From NCBI GenBank assembly GCA_021298355.1, contig JAJTEH010000012.1:56647-120646 (forward strand): a DNA stretch of 64,000 bases, in the 5' to 3' direction. A program made the translations under genes and the position numbers. Below are positions 1 to 8,354 of this stretch, in pieces. Numbering within the stretch: position 1 is the stretch's first letter; each line of letters begins with the position of its first letter. The stretch is from Flammeovirgaceae bacterium. Lineage in GTDB: Bacteria; Bacteroidota; Bacteroidia; Cytophagales; Cyclobacteriaceae. The notes under the pieces are model-generated. The model had not been told where the DNA came from, ran no database searches, and saw only the letters and a list, made by a program, of their open reading frames with translations.

Positions 1-1
1 A

Positions 2-592
2 AAATTAAGTGTAGAAGAATTCGGACAAAAATTAGCAGATAACATAAATGGTTTAGCAGACAATCCTAAAGCTGGTCCTTTTGTTTTAGGCGCTGTGCAA
101 AATAAAAAAACGAGCGAACGCGTAAGCAAAGCAGATGCACTTGGCGGAAAAGTAATTTTAGCATCCCGCAGCATTGAGAACCCAATGTTTAAAAATGCAA
201 GAACAGCCACACCGGTTGTTTTACAAGTTGAGGCAGATAAAAAAGAAGTATACAGTCAGGAATTATTCGGCCCCATTGCGCTATTAATTAAAACAAAGAA
301 TACTGAGCAATCAGTAGCATTAGCCAAAGAAATGGCCATTAACTATGGTGCTATTTCTTGCGGAGCCTACACTACAAACGTGAATACGAAAGAATTGATT
401 GCAGATGAAATGGCCTTGGCTGCCACACCGGTATCCTTTAACTTAACAGGAGGTATTTACATGAACCAGAATGCGGCTTTCTCTGATTACCATGTAACAG
501 GTGGAAACCCGGCAGGTAACGCATCTTTCACCAACCCTGAATTTATTAACAGAAGATTTACCTGGGTTGGCCACCGCGAGCCTGTTGCATAA
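2..592 (+). CDS. paaN: PaaN-type aldehyde dehydrogenase, C-terminal part (5' truncated by window)
   Basis: The frame is open from the first bases and has no start in the window, so only about the last 196 residues are present. The fragment has the aldehyde dehydrogenase C-terminal half (ELFGPIALLI, then a cofactor/oligomerisation segment) and ends with AAFSDYHVTGGNPAGNAS and a short RFTWVGHR tail. That ending is what I associate with the PaaN branch of phenylacetate-catabolic aldehyde dehydrogenases, which oxidise the aldehyde formed on ring opening. The protein stops after the dehydrogenase domain, so it is not a PaaZ fusion with a hydratase domain. The catalytic Cys and NAD-binding residues lie upstream and cannot be checked. 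A strong terminator follows. The assignment to PaaN rather than a general aldehyde dehydrogenase is an inference from the C-terminal motif. Confidence 0.75.
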   Translation, partial: KLSVEEFGQKLADNINGLADNPKAGPFVLGAVQNKKTSERVSKADALGGKVILASRSIENPMFKNARTATPVVLQVEADKKEVYSQELFGPIALLIKTKNTEQSVALAKEMAINYGAISCGAYTTNVNTKELIADEMALAATPVSFNLTGGIYMNQNAAFSDYHVTGGNPAGNASFTNPEFINRRFTWVGHREPVA

Positions 593-617
593 AAATTGTT
601 TTCATTTTAAAACAACG

Positions 618-645
618 AAAGCATCCTGAAAGGGATGCTTTTTTA
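618..645 (+). terminator. Rho-independent terminator after paaN
   Basis: AAAGCATCC and GGATGCTTT form a perfect 9-bp stem around a short loop, followed by a run of T. It sits 26 bases after the paaN stop and closes that transcript. Confidence 0.85.
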
Positions 646-702
646 TTTCATGCTATAATGATTTATAGCGAGTGTATATATTATACTAAGTTTTTAAACT
701 GA

Positions 703-1365
703 TTAATCATTTTTTAAAATAAGCCAATTTGAAGGGGTAAAATTGATTTCGTTTGGGGTATTGCCTAGGTGAATAGTAAAGTCAGTGTTTTTAGAGTTTG
801 TGATTGATGCTTGTTGAGGAAAGAAATTCAAGTTAAAACTCTCATCATACAGAATACAAAGCTTTGAATTTTTGTTGACTATACTTTTACTTATCACAAA
901 CTCTGTTTCACCAATATTACCCATATTCATTGTGCTCGCAAACCATTTGTGTTTCGCATAGCTATTTTTGAACGTTACACCTTTAAAAGCTGAACTTATC
1001 TTATTATCTCGGTAAATCCAACTTTCATCATACTCTGAAAAACCTTTTAATAAACTTCCAATTTTAGAATCATTTATTTTATAGTGTGCCATTCCAACAG
1101 ATAGTGATGAATGAAAAATATAAAGGTCACTATCAGACTGTAACAAAACATTTACAATTGCGTTTGCTTTAGTTTTTACAGCAATGAAGTAAGCAGAATC
1201 ATTTTCTGCTATTATTAATTCATTATTTGAAAAAAGTGATGAATTTTTTCCCCAAAGATATTCTGTAATGGATCCATCAATATCAATGTAAGTGGATTGT
1301 GCTTGTAAGTTGTCAATGTTTAGGAGAGAAGTTATAATTGTTAATTGGATGATATAATTTTTCAT
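703..1365 (-). CDS. Secreted protein of unknown function, possibly CBM9/DOMON-like
   Basis: The 220-residue product starts with a typical Sec signal peptide (about residues 1-22, ending LQAQS). The mature protein opens with IDIDGSITEYLW, which resembles the 'IDG-x-L-x-E-x-x-W' opening of CBM9/DOMON-like beta-sandwich domains. Alternating beta-strand patterns follow, with no catalytic motif I can name. The start ATG is the first codon after a long AT-rich gap. The gene is transcribed away from the unknown gene at 1727 and shares an upstream region with phased GTTAA repeats. It is probably periplasmic or surface-exposed. The beta-sandwich idea is weak inference and no function is assigned. Confidence 0.6.
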   Translation of the reverse strand: MKNYIIQLTIITSLLNIDNLQAQSTYIDIDGSITEYLWGKNSSLFSNNELIIAENDSAYFIAVKTKANAIVNVLLQSDSDLYIFHSSLSVGMAHYKINDSKIGSLLKGFSEYDESWIYRDNKISSAFKGVTFKNSYAKHKWFASTMNMGNIGETEFVISKSIVNKNSKLCILYDESFNLNFFPQQASITNSKNTDFTIHLGNTPNEINFTPSNWLILKND

Positions 1366-1726
1366 AAAAAATTTAATGTCAAATATTTATTATTTACATC
1401 ATAATGTTTCTTTTTTCGTTGTTAATTCTGGTTAAAACATAAGTTAAATAAAGTTAAAAGTATAGTTAAGCGTTAAATACTATATTTATCGAATCTAATG
1501 AGATATATTTTTTAATCATTTGTAATTAAAAAGAAATTAACTCACATATTAATCAATTCTCCTGCATATTTATTTAAAATGATTTTAACAGAATAGCCGA
1601 TAAAATTACCTATAAATCTGTCTGAATATTGAATTTAAAGTATGACTTAAGTAGTTTAATCAGACATAAAATTGTTTATCAAGAATTATTTATTTTAAAC
1701 TAAATTGATTTTGTGATAATTATTAT
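1366..1726. other. AT-rich divergent intergenic region
   Basis: This stretch lies between two divergently transcribed unknown genes. I see no ORF or RNA gene in it. Its only clear structure is the GTTAA repeat cluster at 1421-1476. A weak -7-like TGATTTTG at 1706-1713 lies just upstream of the plus-strand gene. Confidence 0.6.
1421..1476. repeat. Six phased GTTAA direct repeats
   Basis: GTTAA occurs at 1421, 1431, 1443, 1453, 1465 and 1472, so successive spacings are 10, 12, 10, 12 and 7 bases. The first five copies therefore fall on nearly the same helix face. Tandem short direct repeats one turn apart are typical of binding by OmpR/PhoB-type response regulators. The cluster lies 56-111 bases upstream of the minus-strand start at 1365 and about 250 bases upstream of the plus-strand gene. 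The regulator is unknown. Confidence 0.45.
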
Positions 1727-2608
1727 ATGAGCGAGGTAAGAAAGTACTGGGTAATAAAAACCCTTCCTAATGGCAATTTTTACGTAACACACGAGTGGTT
1801 ACTCAACACCTCTGGTTTGGAAGTTTATTCGAGTGAGCAAGAGGCCACTGAAGCATTGCCAAAAAAAATTAAATTTTTATCAGAAAAAGGAAACTGTCCA
1901 CGTTGCTATTACAGTGGTTGTACCGAAACTACAAGATCGTTAACCCATCTTACTTTTCTGCAAAGTGCAAAGTACGGAGGAGTATATTTGTGTAAAGATT
2001 GTAAAACACATTGGTTTGTACATGAAGATAAAACTGCAATTGCTTATTCGGCAAAAGTTGCCGATTATCTTTTAGAATGGTGTGAACGAACTTTGCTGCC
2101 AACTACCGCGCAAAGTAATTTTCTGAAAACTTGTTTAAATATTTCGACAAGTAAAACGGAGCAATTGTTTGCAGTTGGTGTAAAACTTAAAAACGGAAAG
2201 AATTTCCCTAAAGTTTATTTGTATTTGCGTACACAACCTCCAAGCGAAACAAACTTTATCTACACCAAAAAATGGCACTACTTAGATAATGTAGAAGAGA
2301 TTTATCAGTCGGAATTCGCGTACAATAAATCTATTGCCAATGAGATTAAAAGAATGTATGAAGAGAAAATAGATCAATTCATTTATTTTAAAGATGAAGA
2401 AGATAAAGTATACATGATGTCTCCTTTTGTGGGATATTTTATGCCAGATATTTTAGCAGGTAAAAAATTAACTTTCGTAAACACTGATCCTATTGATCAG
2501 CAAAAGAATAATTGCATTTTTATTTCAGAAAAAAATCATTATGATTTTCCGGACGACTATACAGTTTTTCCGAATGAAGTTATTTCAGTATTTGGCAAAT
2601 TGAATTAA
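1727..2608 (+). CDS. Unknown protein with a zinc-ribbon-like cysteine cluster
   Basis: The 293-residue product has no signal peptide and no membrane segment, so it is probably cytoplasmic. Residues 57-92 carry CPRC, a further Cys at 65, and CKDC. This CxxC...CxxC spacing is expected for a structural zinc ribbon. The N-terminus (about 1-45) has a WVIKTLPNGNFYVTHEW segment and a YSSEQEATEAL stretch that reads like a small domain handling protein or nucleic acid, but I do not recognise the family. The C-terminal 150 residues are rich in aromatic and charged residues and show no motif. It is monocistronic, read away from the secreted-protein gene at 703-1365, and ends in a bidirectional terminator shared with recQ. 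Confidence 0.55.
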   Translation: MSEVRKYWVIKTLPNGNFYVTHEWLLNTSGLEVYSSEQEATEALPKKIKFLSEKGNCPRCYYSGCTETTRSLTHLTFLQSAKYGGVYLCKDCKTHWFVHEDKTAIAYSAKVADYLLEWCERTLLPTTAQSNFLKTCLNISTSKTEQLFAVGVKLKNGKNFPKVYLYLRTQPPSETNFIYTKKWHYLDNVEEIYQSEFAYNKSIANEIKRMYEEKIDQFIYFKDEEDKVYMMSPFVGYFMPDILAGKKLTFVNTDPIDQQKNNCIFISEKNHYDFPDDYTVFPNEVISVFGKLN

Positions 2609-2643
2609 ATCCCGACAGGTTTTTTAAACCTGTCGGGATTTAA
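2605..2643. terminator. Bidirectional terminator between convergent genes
   Basis: TTAAATCCCGACAGGTTT and its exact reverse complement are separated by three T, giving an 18-bp perfect stem that overlaps the stop codon of the upstream gene. AT tracts flank both arms, so it can terminate both the 1727 gene and recQ. The core CCCGACAGG/CCTGTCGGG is GC-rich in an AT-rich context. Confidence 0.8.
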
Positions 2644-2651
2644 TTTATAGT

Positions 2652-4844
2652 TTAATTCGCGTGTTCGCTCATGAATTTTATACGGACTAATCTGATTTCT
2701 TCTTCCGTATAATCTAATAAACTCTCATCGTTATAAGCATCTTCTAAACTATCTGTTTCGGCATTCATGAAATAGTCATAGATATCATCTTGCTTGTGTC
2801 TGTCTACAGCCTGATCGATATAATAATTCAAATTTAACTTTGTGCCTGAGTAAACAATGTTTTCAATCTCTGTTAGTAAATCTTCGAAAGAAAGATTGAT
2901 AGATTCTGCAATTTCTTCTAAATCTATTTTTCTATCTACCTGATTGATAATTTGAATTTTCGCTTTTGATTTATTAACAGAAGATTTTACTATGACTTCG
3001 CTTGCTGTCTCAATGTCGTTGTCTTCTACATATTTTGTAATTAATGCAATAAAGGGTGCACCAAACTTATTGACTTTACCCATGCCCACTCCATTAACTT
3101 GAGCAAGCTCGTCTTTGGTGGTTGGATAAGTAGTTGCCATTTCTTCCAACGATGGATCCTGGAAGATAACGTAAGGCGGTAAATCTCTTTCTTTAGCCAA
3201 TTGCTTGCGCAAGGCTTTCAGCATTTCGAAAAGTTTAGGATCGTATGCTTTTGCATTTACCGGAGCTCTGTCTGGAGATTCTTCTTCTTCATCTACTTCT
3301 GTAGTAAAGTCGTGGTCTTTGGCAAGCTCAATGGGTGTAGGATGTTTCAAAAACTTTTCTCCTCTTTCGCTAATACGCAACACACCAATGTTCTCAATAT
3401 CTTTTTCTAAGAATTGATAAATTAAAGCTTGGCGAACAATGGATTTCCAAAAATCGGTATCGTTATCGCCACCTTTGCCATAAATAGGTAAGTCGAAATG
3501 GCCGTAGCTTTTTACATAATCATCTTCTAATCCTACGATAACGTTTACAATATGTTGTAATCCGAAACGCTCTCCGGTTTGCTTTACGCCTTCTATGGCC
3601 AACTTCACATATTCACTGCCTTCGAAACGTTCGCGCGGGTGCACGCAGTTATCGCACATGCCGCAATTATCTTGTTTGTATTCTTCACCGAAGTAATGCA
3701 AAAGTTGTCTTCTTCTGCAAACAGGAGATTCGGCATAGAATTCCATTTCCTGTAAAAGTACGCGCGCGTTTTCTCGTTCTTGTACCGATTTATCTTTATT
3801 GAATTTCTCTAATTTATTTAAATCGTTGTGGCTGTAGAACATAAGGCAATGCCCTTCTAAACCATCGCGACCGGCCCGCCCTGTTTCCTGGTAATACCCT
3901 TCTAAAGATTTAGGTACATCGTAGTGTACAACAAAACGAACATCGGGTTTATCGATACCCATACCGAAGGCAATGGTGGCTACAATAATATCGATATCTT
4001 CGTTTAAGAAACCATCCTGATTTTTTTCGCGCACATCGCTATCTAAGCCGGCATGATAAGGCGCAGCTTTAAAACCATTTACATTTAAGAGTTGCGCAAT
4101 TTCTTCTACTTTCTTGCGGCTTAAACAGTAAATAACGCCACTTTTCCCTTTGTGTTCTTTTAAAAATTTAATGAGTTGCTTTTTGGTTTCCTTTTTAGGG
4201 CGAACTTCGTAATACAAATTTTTTCTATTGAAAGAAGAGATGAAAACATCTGCTTCTTCCATTTGTAAGTTGCGCTGTATATCGAGCTGCACTTTGGGTG
4301 TAGCGGTTGCCGTTAAGGCGATAACCGGCAGATTACCCAATTGTTGTATCATGGTTTTGATGCGTCTGTACTCCGGGCGGAAATCGTGCCCCCATTCGGA
4401 AATACAGTGGGCTTCATCGATGGCTACAAAGGCAACGTTTACCTTTTGTAAAAATTCTATGTTTTCTTCCTTCGTTAAAGATTCAGGTGCTACATATAGG
4501 AGTTTTACCACTCCATTCATGCAATCTTTCTTTAGCTTGGTTATTTCGCCTTTGCTAAGGGTAGAGTTTAAGAAGCGCGCATTTACGCCATACGCGTTCA
4601 TCTGGTCTACCTGGTTTTTCATCAGGGCAATTAAAGGCGAGATAACAATAGCCAACCCATCTTTAACCATGGCCGGTAATTGGTAACACAGCGATTTGCC
4701 AGCCCCGGTGGGCATGATGACGAACGTATTTTTTCCGTCCAGCAAATTTTGAATAATAATTTCCTGATTGCCCCGAAATTGGGAATAACCAAAGATTTCT
4801 TTGAGTTTCGTTTTTAAAGCGTCTTTCTCTTCTACCAACATCAT
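2652..4844 (-). CDS. recQ: ATP-dependent DNA helicase RecQ
   Basis: The 730-residue protein is a superfamily 2 3'-5' helicase that unwinds recombination and stalled-fork intermediates. It shows Walker A PTGAGKSLCYQLP (about residues 45-57), a DEAH box at 143-146 followed by the RecQ-specific CISEWGHDFRPEY, and motif VI QETGRAGRDG. The RQC zinc cysteines (CRRRQLLHYF...NCGMCDNC) lie near residues 375-398, and a winged-helix region follows. An HRDC-like helical domain lies near 540-620. A further roughly 100-residue C-terminal extension is longer than in E. coli RecQ (about 610) but usual for Bacteroidota. Two adjacent ATGs start the gene and I kept the first. It diverges from kpsF with only a short shared promoter region. 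Confidence 0.97.
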   Translation of the reverse strand: MMLVEEKDALKTKLKEIFGYSQFRGNQEIIIQNLLDGKNTFVIMPTGAGKSLCYQLPAMVKDGLAIVISPLIALMKNQVDQMNAYGVNARFLNSTLSKGEITKLKKDCMNGVVKLLYVAPESLTKEENIEFLQKVNVAFVAIDEAHCISEWGHDFRPEYRRIKTMIQQLGNLPVIALTATATPKVQLDIQRNLQMEEADVFISSFNRKNLYYEVRPKKETKKQLIKFLKEHKGKSGVIYCLSRKKVEEIAQLLNVNGFKAAPYHAGLDSDVREKNQDGFLNEDIDIIVATIAFGMGIDKPDVRFVVHYDVPKSLEGYYQETGRAGRDGLEGHCLMFYSHNDLNKLEKFNKDKSVQERENARVLLQEMEFYAESPVCRRRQLLHYFGEEYKQDNCGMCDNCVHPRERFEGSEYVKLAIEGVKQTGERFGLQHIVNVIVGLEDDYVKSYGHFDLPIYGKGGDNDTDFWKSIVRQALIYQFLEKDIENIGVLRISERGEKFLKHPTPIELAKDHDFTTEVDEEEESPDRAPVNAKAYDPKLFEMLKALRKQLAKERDLPPYVIFQDPSLEEMATTYPTTKDELAQVNGVGMGKVNKFGAPFIALITKYVEDNDIETASEVIVKSSVNKSKAKIQIINQVDRKIDLEEIAESINLSFEDLLTEIENIVYSGTKLNLNYYIDQAVDRHKQDDIYDYFMNAETDSLEDAYNDESLLDYTEEEIRLVRIKFMSEHAN

Positions 4845-4877
4845 AATGATCGTCTATCGGTGGTTGTTGTAAAACAT

Positions 4878-4885
4878 TATCTTTG
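4878..4885 (+). promoter_or_regulatory. Bacteroidota -7 box of kpsF
   Basis: TATCTTTG followed by CACC is an exact TAnnTTTG -7 element. No clear -33 TTTG is visible at the expected distance. A TTG inside this box (4883) opens the kpsF reading frame, but translation cannot start within the promoter, so the start must lie downstream. Confidence 0.75.
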
Positions 4886-4915
4886 CACCATTACAAAGTT
4901 AACTCCGACCGAGAA

Positions 4916-5884
4916 TTGAATTTAGCAAAAAATATCAAAAACATTGCACGCGAAGTATTGCAAAACGAATCTCAGGCAGTTCTGAAATTAACAGAATATC
5001 TGGACGAAAGTTTTGAAGCTTGCGTACACGCCATTTTAGCCATGAAAGGCAGATTGGTGATAACGGGGATTGGTAAAAGTGCCATTATCGCCAATAAAAT
5101 AGTTGCCACACTCAATTCAACCGGCACACCCGCTTTGTTTATGCATGCGGCAGATGCCATACATGGCGACCTGGGCATGATACAGAAAGACGATATCGTA
5201 ATCTGTATTAGCAAAAGCGGTAATACTCCCGAGATAAAAGTATTGGTTCCGCTCTTAAAACGCAGAGGGTCGCAACTTGTTGCGTTAGTGAGCAACACAC
5301 AATCTTATTTGGCCAAACAAGCGGATTTCATTTTAAATGCTACCATTGGCGAAGAAGCATGCCCTAATAATTTGGCACCCACAACAAGCACTACGGCACA
5401 CTTAGCGCTTGGCGATGCTCTTGCCGTATGTTTATTAAAAATGAAAGACTTTACCGACCGCGATTTTGCCGAACTTCACCCGGGAGGCGCGTTAGGAAAA
5501 CAGCTTTATTTAAAGGTAAATGATTTGGTGGATGCTAAACTTTTGCCAATTGTAAAACAAGATGCCTCTCTTAAAGAAGTTATTGTAGAAATTTCGGGGA
5601 AAAGATTAGGATGTACGGCCGTAGTAGATGACCAACAAAACTTGTTAGGCATTATAACGGATGGCGATTTACGTAGAATGTTGGAAAAAGGCACATCACT
5701 TTCTGATGTAGTGGCTAAAAATATTATGACGAAATCTCCTAAAACAATTGAAGCCGATGAATTTGCCGTAAAAGCCTTACACATCATGCAAGAGAAAAGC
5801 ATCACTCAATTGGTTGTTTTGCAAGAAGGCAAGCTGAAAGGGTTTGTTCATTTACACGATTTATTAAAAGAAGGAATTGTTTAA
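4916..5884 (+). CDS. kdsD: D-arabinose-5-phosphate isomerase (KpsF/GutQ family)
   Basis: It interconverts ribulose-5-phosphate and arabinose-5-phosphate, the first step towards Kdo for lipopolysaccharide. An N-terminal SIS domain carries the phospho-sugar motif GIGKS (about residues 51-55 from this start), HGDLGM, and ISKSGNTPE, then LAPTSTTAH-like (LAPTTSTTAH) and ELHPGGALGK. Two CBS repeats follow, including GIITDGDLRR. I chose the TTG at 4916 because the earlier TTG at 4883 is part of the -7 promoter box. From 4916 the product is 322 residues and begins LNLAKNIKNIAREVL, matching the family's normal N-terminus. It lies upstream of the GDP-mannose enzyme and heads the polysaccharide locus. 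Confidence 0.93.
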   Translation: MNLAKNIKNIAREVLQNESQAVLKLTEYLDESFEACVHAILAMKGRLVITGIGKSAIIANKIVATLNSTGTPALFMHAADAIHGDLGMIQKDDIVICISKSGNTPEIKVLVPLLKRRGSQLVALVSNTQSYLAKQADFILNATIGEEACPNNLAPTTSTTAHLALGDALAVCLLKMKDFTDRDFAELHPGGALGKQLYLKVNDLVDAKLLPIVKQDASLKEVIVEISGKRLGCTAVVDDQQNLLGIITDGDLRRMLEKGTSLSDVVAKNIMTKSPKTIEADEFAVKALHIMQEKSITQLVVLQEGKLKGFVHLHDLLKEGIV

Positions 5885-5890
5885 ATTCAC

Positions 5891-5911
5891 GAACAAGTGT
5901 TAGCCTTGTTC
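5891..5911 (+). other. Intercistronic hairpin between kdsD and manC
   Basis: GAACAAG and CTTGTTC form a 7-bp stem around a 7-base loop just after the kdsD stop. There is no T-run, so it is more likely an RNA processing or stability element than a terminator. Confidence 0.35.
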
Positions 5912-5934
5912 ATTAAATTAGATTTCTATTTATC

Positions 5935-7014
5935 ATGAATAAAAATATTTATGTTGTGCTAATGGCCGGTGGCGTTGGCGTTCGCTTTTGGCCTTACAGC
6001 CGCAACTCTCGTCCGAAGCAATTTTTGGATGTTATGGGAACAGGCCGAACTTTGCTACAATCTACGTATGATAGGTTTCTTCCTATTTGCAAAAAAGAAA
6101 ACATTTTAGTTGTTACCAACGAAGAACATGCCGCCCTTGTGCAAGAACAACTTCCCGATTTACAATCGCATCAGATTTTAGCAGAACCCATGCGTAAGAA
6201 TACAGCACCCTGTATTGCGTATGCCAGCTATAAAATCAAAAAAGAAAATCCGGATGCCATTATTGTAGTAAGCCCAGCCGACCATTTGGTTTTGAAAGAA
6301 GCAGAATTTAGGGAAGTAATAATCAAAGCGGCAAACAGTGCAGAGAAAAACGACAAACTCATTACCTTAGGCATTCAACCAACAAGGCCGGAAACAGGGT
6401 ATGGGTATATTCAGTTTATAGAGTCGAAAGGATTTGTAAAGAAAGTAAAAACCTTTACCGAAAAACCTGCTCTCGCCATTGCCAAACAATTTTTAGACAG
6501 TGGCGATTTTTTATGGAACGCAGGTATTTTTATTTGGGGTGTGCAGGCCATCATCAAAGCCTTGCAAACCCATCAGCCCGAACTAGCAGAAGTATTTGAA
6601 GAAATTGAAAATGATTTAGGCACGCCCAACGAAGCCAAATCCATTGCCAAAACGTACGGTCAGTGTAAAAATATTTCCATCGACTATGCTATTATGGAAA
6701 AGGCCGACAATGTGTATGTGTGCAATGGCAATTTTGCCTGGTCGGATTTGGGTTCGTGGGCATCGATACACGATGTTTCTCAAAAAGACGAAAACAACAA
6801 TTTGAAACAAGCTAAAACGTTGTTGTACGATACGAAGAATACTATCATCAAAGCTTCTGCCGATAAGCTGGTAGTAGTACAAGGATTGAACGGTTATTTA
6901 GTTGGAGAATTTGGTAACGTGATAATCGTTTGCGAGAAAGACAAAGAAGATCAGTTTAGAAAATTTGTTGTTGATGTTAAATCGTTGCCCGGTGGCGGTA
7001 ATGAATTTCTGTAA
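5935..7014 (+). CDS. manC: Mannose-1-phosphate guanylyltransferase
   Basis: It makes GDP-mannose from mannose-1-phosphate and GTP, the donor precursor for mannose, fucose or rhamnose residues in the glycan. At residues 11-22 it shows the nucleotidyltransferase signature GGVGVRFWPYSR, then RPKQFLDV, the sugar-binding FTEKP near residue 178, and FLWNAGIFIW. At 359 residues it is the short, single-function type without the C-terminal phosphomannose isomerase cupin of AlgA. It starts at the first ATG, 50 bases after kdsD, and is followed within 8 bases by a membrane protein gene, so the three are probably co-transcribed. Confidence 0.95.
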   Translation: MNKNIYVVLMAGGVGVRFWPYSRNSRPKQFLDVMGTGRTLLQSTYDRFLPICKKENILVVTNEEHAALVQEQLPDLQSHQILAEPMRKNTAPCIAYASYKIKKENPDAIIVVSPADHLVLKEAEFREVIIKAANSAEKNDKLITLGIQPTRPETGYGYIQFIESKGFVKKVKTFTEKPALAIAKQFLDSGDFLWNAGIFIWGVQAIIKALQTHQPELAEVFEEIENDLGTPNEAKSIAKTYGQCKNISIDYAIMEKADNVYVCNGNFAWSDLGSWASIHDVSQKDENNNLKQAKTLLYDTKNTIIKASADKLVVVQGLNGYLVGEFGNVIIVCEKDKEDQFRKFVVDVKSLPGGGNEFL

Positions 7015-7022
7015 ATCGTAGC

Positions 7023-8354
7023 ATGGACTTTCGCGACTTCATCGTTACACCATTTTATCTCATCTTGTTATTTCTTGTTTCACTTGTTATTCGCAGCAGG
7101 CTGAGCGATCCTGTATTAAAAAAATATTTTATGCCTGCTTTATGGCTCAAAGTTTTTGGAGCCATTGCACTGGGTTTTTTATATCAGTTTTATTATTCCG
7201 GAGGCGATACGTTTAATTACCATACGTTTGGTAGCCGCATTATTTGGGAAGCCTTTACCCAAGATTTCTCGCAAGGTGTTAGGCTAATTATTAATGAAAC
7301 ATCAGAGAACAGCGGGGATCTCTATCCGTACATCTACCGCATTATTTTTTATTACGATGCCAAATCCTTTTTCATTGTTCGTCTTGCTGCTATTTTCGAT
7401 TTATTCACGTTCTCTACTTACTCCAGCACGGCCATATTTTTTGCTTTATTTAGTTTTTTAGGTTCGTGGGCGTTCTTTCTCACATTCTATAGAGAGTTTC
7501 CACATTTGCATAAGTGGTTGGCTTTGGCAATTTTATTTATTCCTTCCGTATTATTTTGGGGTTCAGGAATTTTGAAAGATACAGTAACGCTTGGGGCTTT
7601 GGGTTTACTTACCTATTCTATTCATCAGGTAGCATTAAAAGGAAAAAGAAGTGTAAGAAATCTTTTTATACTATTCCTTAGTTTTTACCTTATTTTCTCC
7701 GTAAAAAAATACATCCTTATGTGTTTTTTACCAGCGGCTTTTTTCTGGGTATATGCCGATCGTTTGTTTAGCATGGGTTCTTTTGTTTTCAGAGTTTTAT
7801 TTCTACCTATTATTATAGCTGCTGCGTTAGTTTCAGGTTATTGGGGAGTTGCTAAATTGACAGAATCGGATCAGCAATATTCTTTAGATGCTATTGCTAA
7901 AACTGCAAAAATTACTGCTTATGATATTCGGTATTATACCGGTAAAGATGCAGGCTCTGGTTACTCTTTAGGTGAGTTAGATGGCAGCATGGGTAGTATG
8001 TTACGATTAGCACCTGCAGCTGTTAACGTTTCTTTGTTCAGACCCTATCTTTGGGAAGTACGAAATCCGCTAATGCTTCTTTCTGCTTTCGAGAGTTTAA
8101 CCTTTTTACTTGTTACTATTTTTCTTTTATTAAAATATACTCGCGCATTTTTTAAAGCGCTTACCGATTCAAACATTTTATTCTGTTTGGTATTTAGTAT
8201 TGTGTTTGCATTTGGTGTGGGTGTTTCTACTTACAACTTCGGAACTTTGGCGCGTTATAAAATTCCTTTGTTGCCCTTTTATGCTCTGGCACTTGTGTTG
8301 TTAACAGATAAGATTAGAACTGAAGTAGAAGAAGAATCAGGCGAAGAAGCGTAA
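7023..8354 (+). CDS. Polytopic membrane protein of the polysaccharide locus
   Basis: The 443-residue product has about ten hydrophobic segments, starting at residues 8-23, and a charged tail. An early exposed loop contains YYSGGDTFNYHTFG, with an acidic residue in a position that recalls the catalytic loop of GT-C glycosyltransferases. It also fits an O-antigen polymerase or membrane scaffold. I recognise no named family. It starts 8 bases after manC, so it belongs to that operon, and its last 18 bases overlap the convergent glycosyltransferase gene. Role in glycan assembly is inferred from location only. Confidence 0.6.
   Translation: MDFRDFIVTPFYLILLFLVSLVIRSRLSDPVLKKYFMPALWLKVFGAIALGFLYQFYYSGGDTFNYHTFGSRIIWEAFTQDFSQGVRLIINETSENSGDLYPYIYRIIFYYDAKSFFIVRLAAIFDLFTFSTYSSTAIFFALFSFLGSWAFFLTFYREFPHLHKWLALAILFIPSVLFWGSGILKDTVTLGALGLLTYSIHQVALKGKRSVRNLFILFLSFYLIFSVKKYILMCFLPAAFFWVYADRLFSMGSFVFRVLFLPIIIAAALVSGYWGVAKLTESDQQYSLDAIAKTAKITAYDIRYYTGKDAGSGYSLGELDGSMGSMLRLAPAAVNVSLFRPYLWEVRNPLMLLSAFESLTFLLVTIFLLLKYTRAFFKALTDSNILFCLVFSIVFAFGVGVSTYNFGTLARYKIPLLPFYALALVLLTDKIRTEVEEESGEEA

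Noticed and set aside
3201..3417. Two overlapping plus-strand frames within recQ
   Set aside because: They lie opposite strong recQ coding sequence and have no recognisable motif; they are antisense shadows.
5891..5911. Terminator between kdsD and manC
   Set aside because: The hairpin has no T-run and the genes look co-transcribed, so it was kept only as a hairpin.
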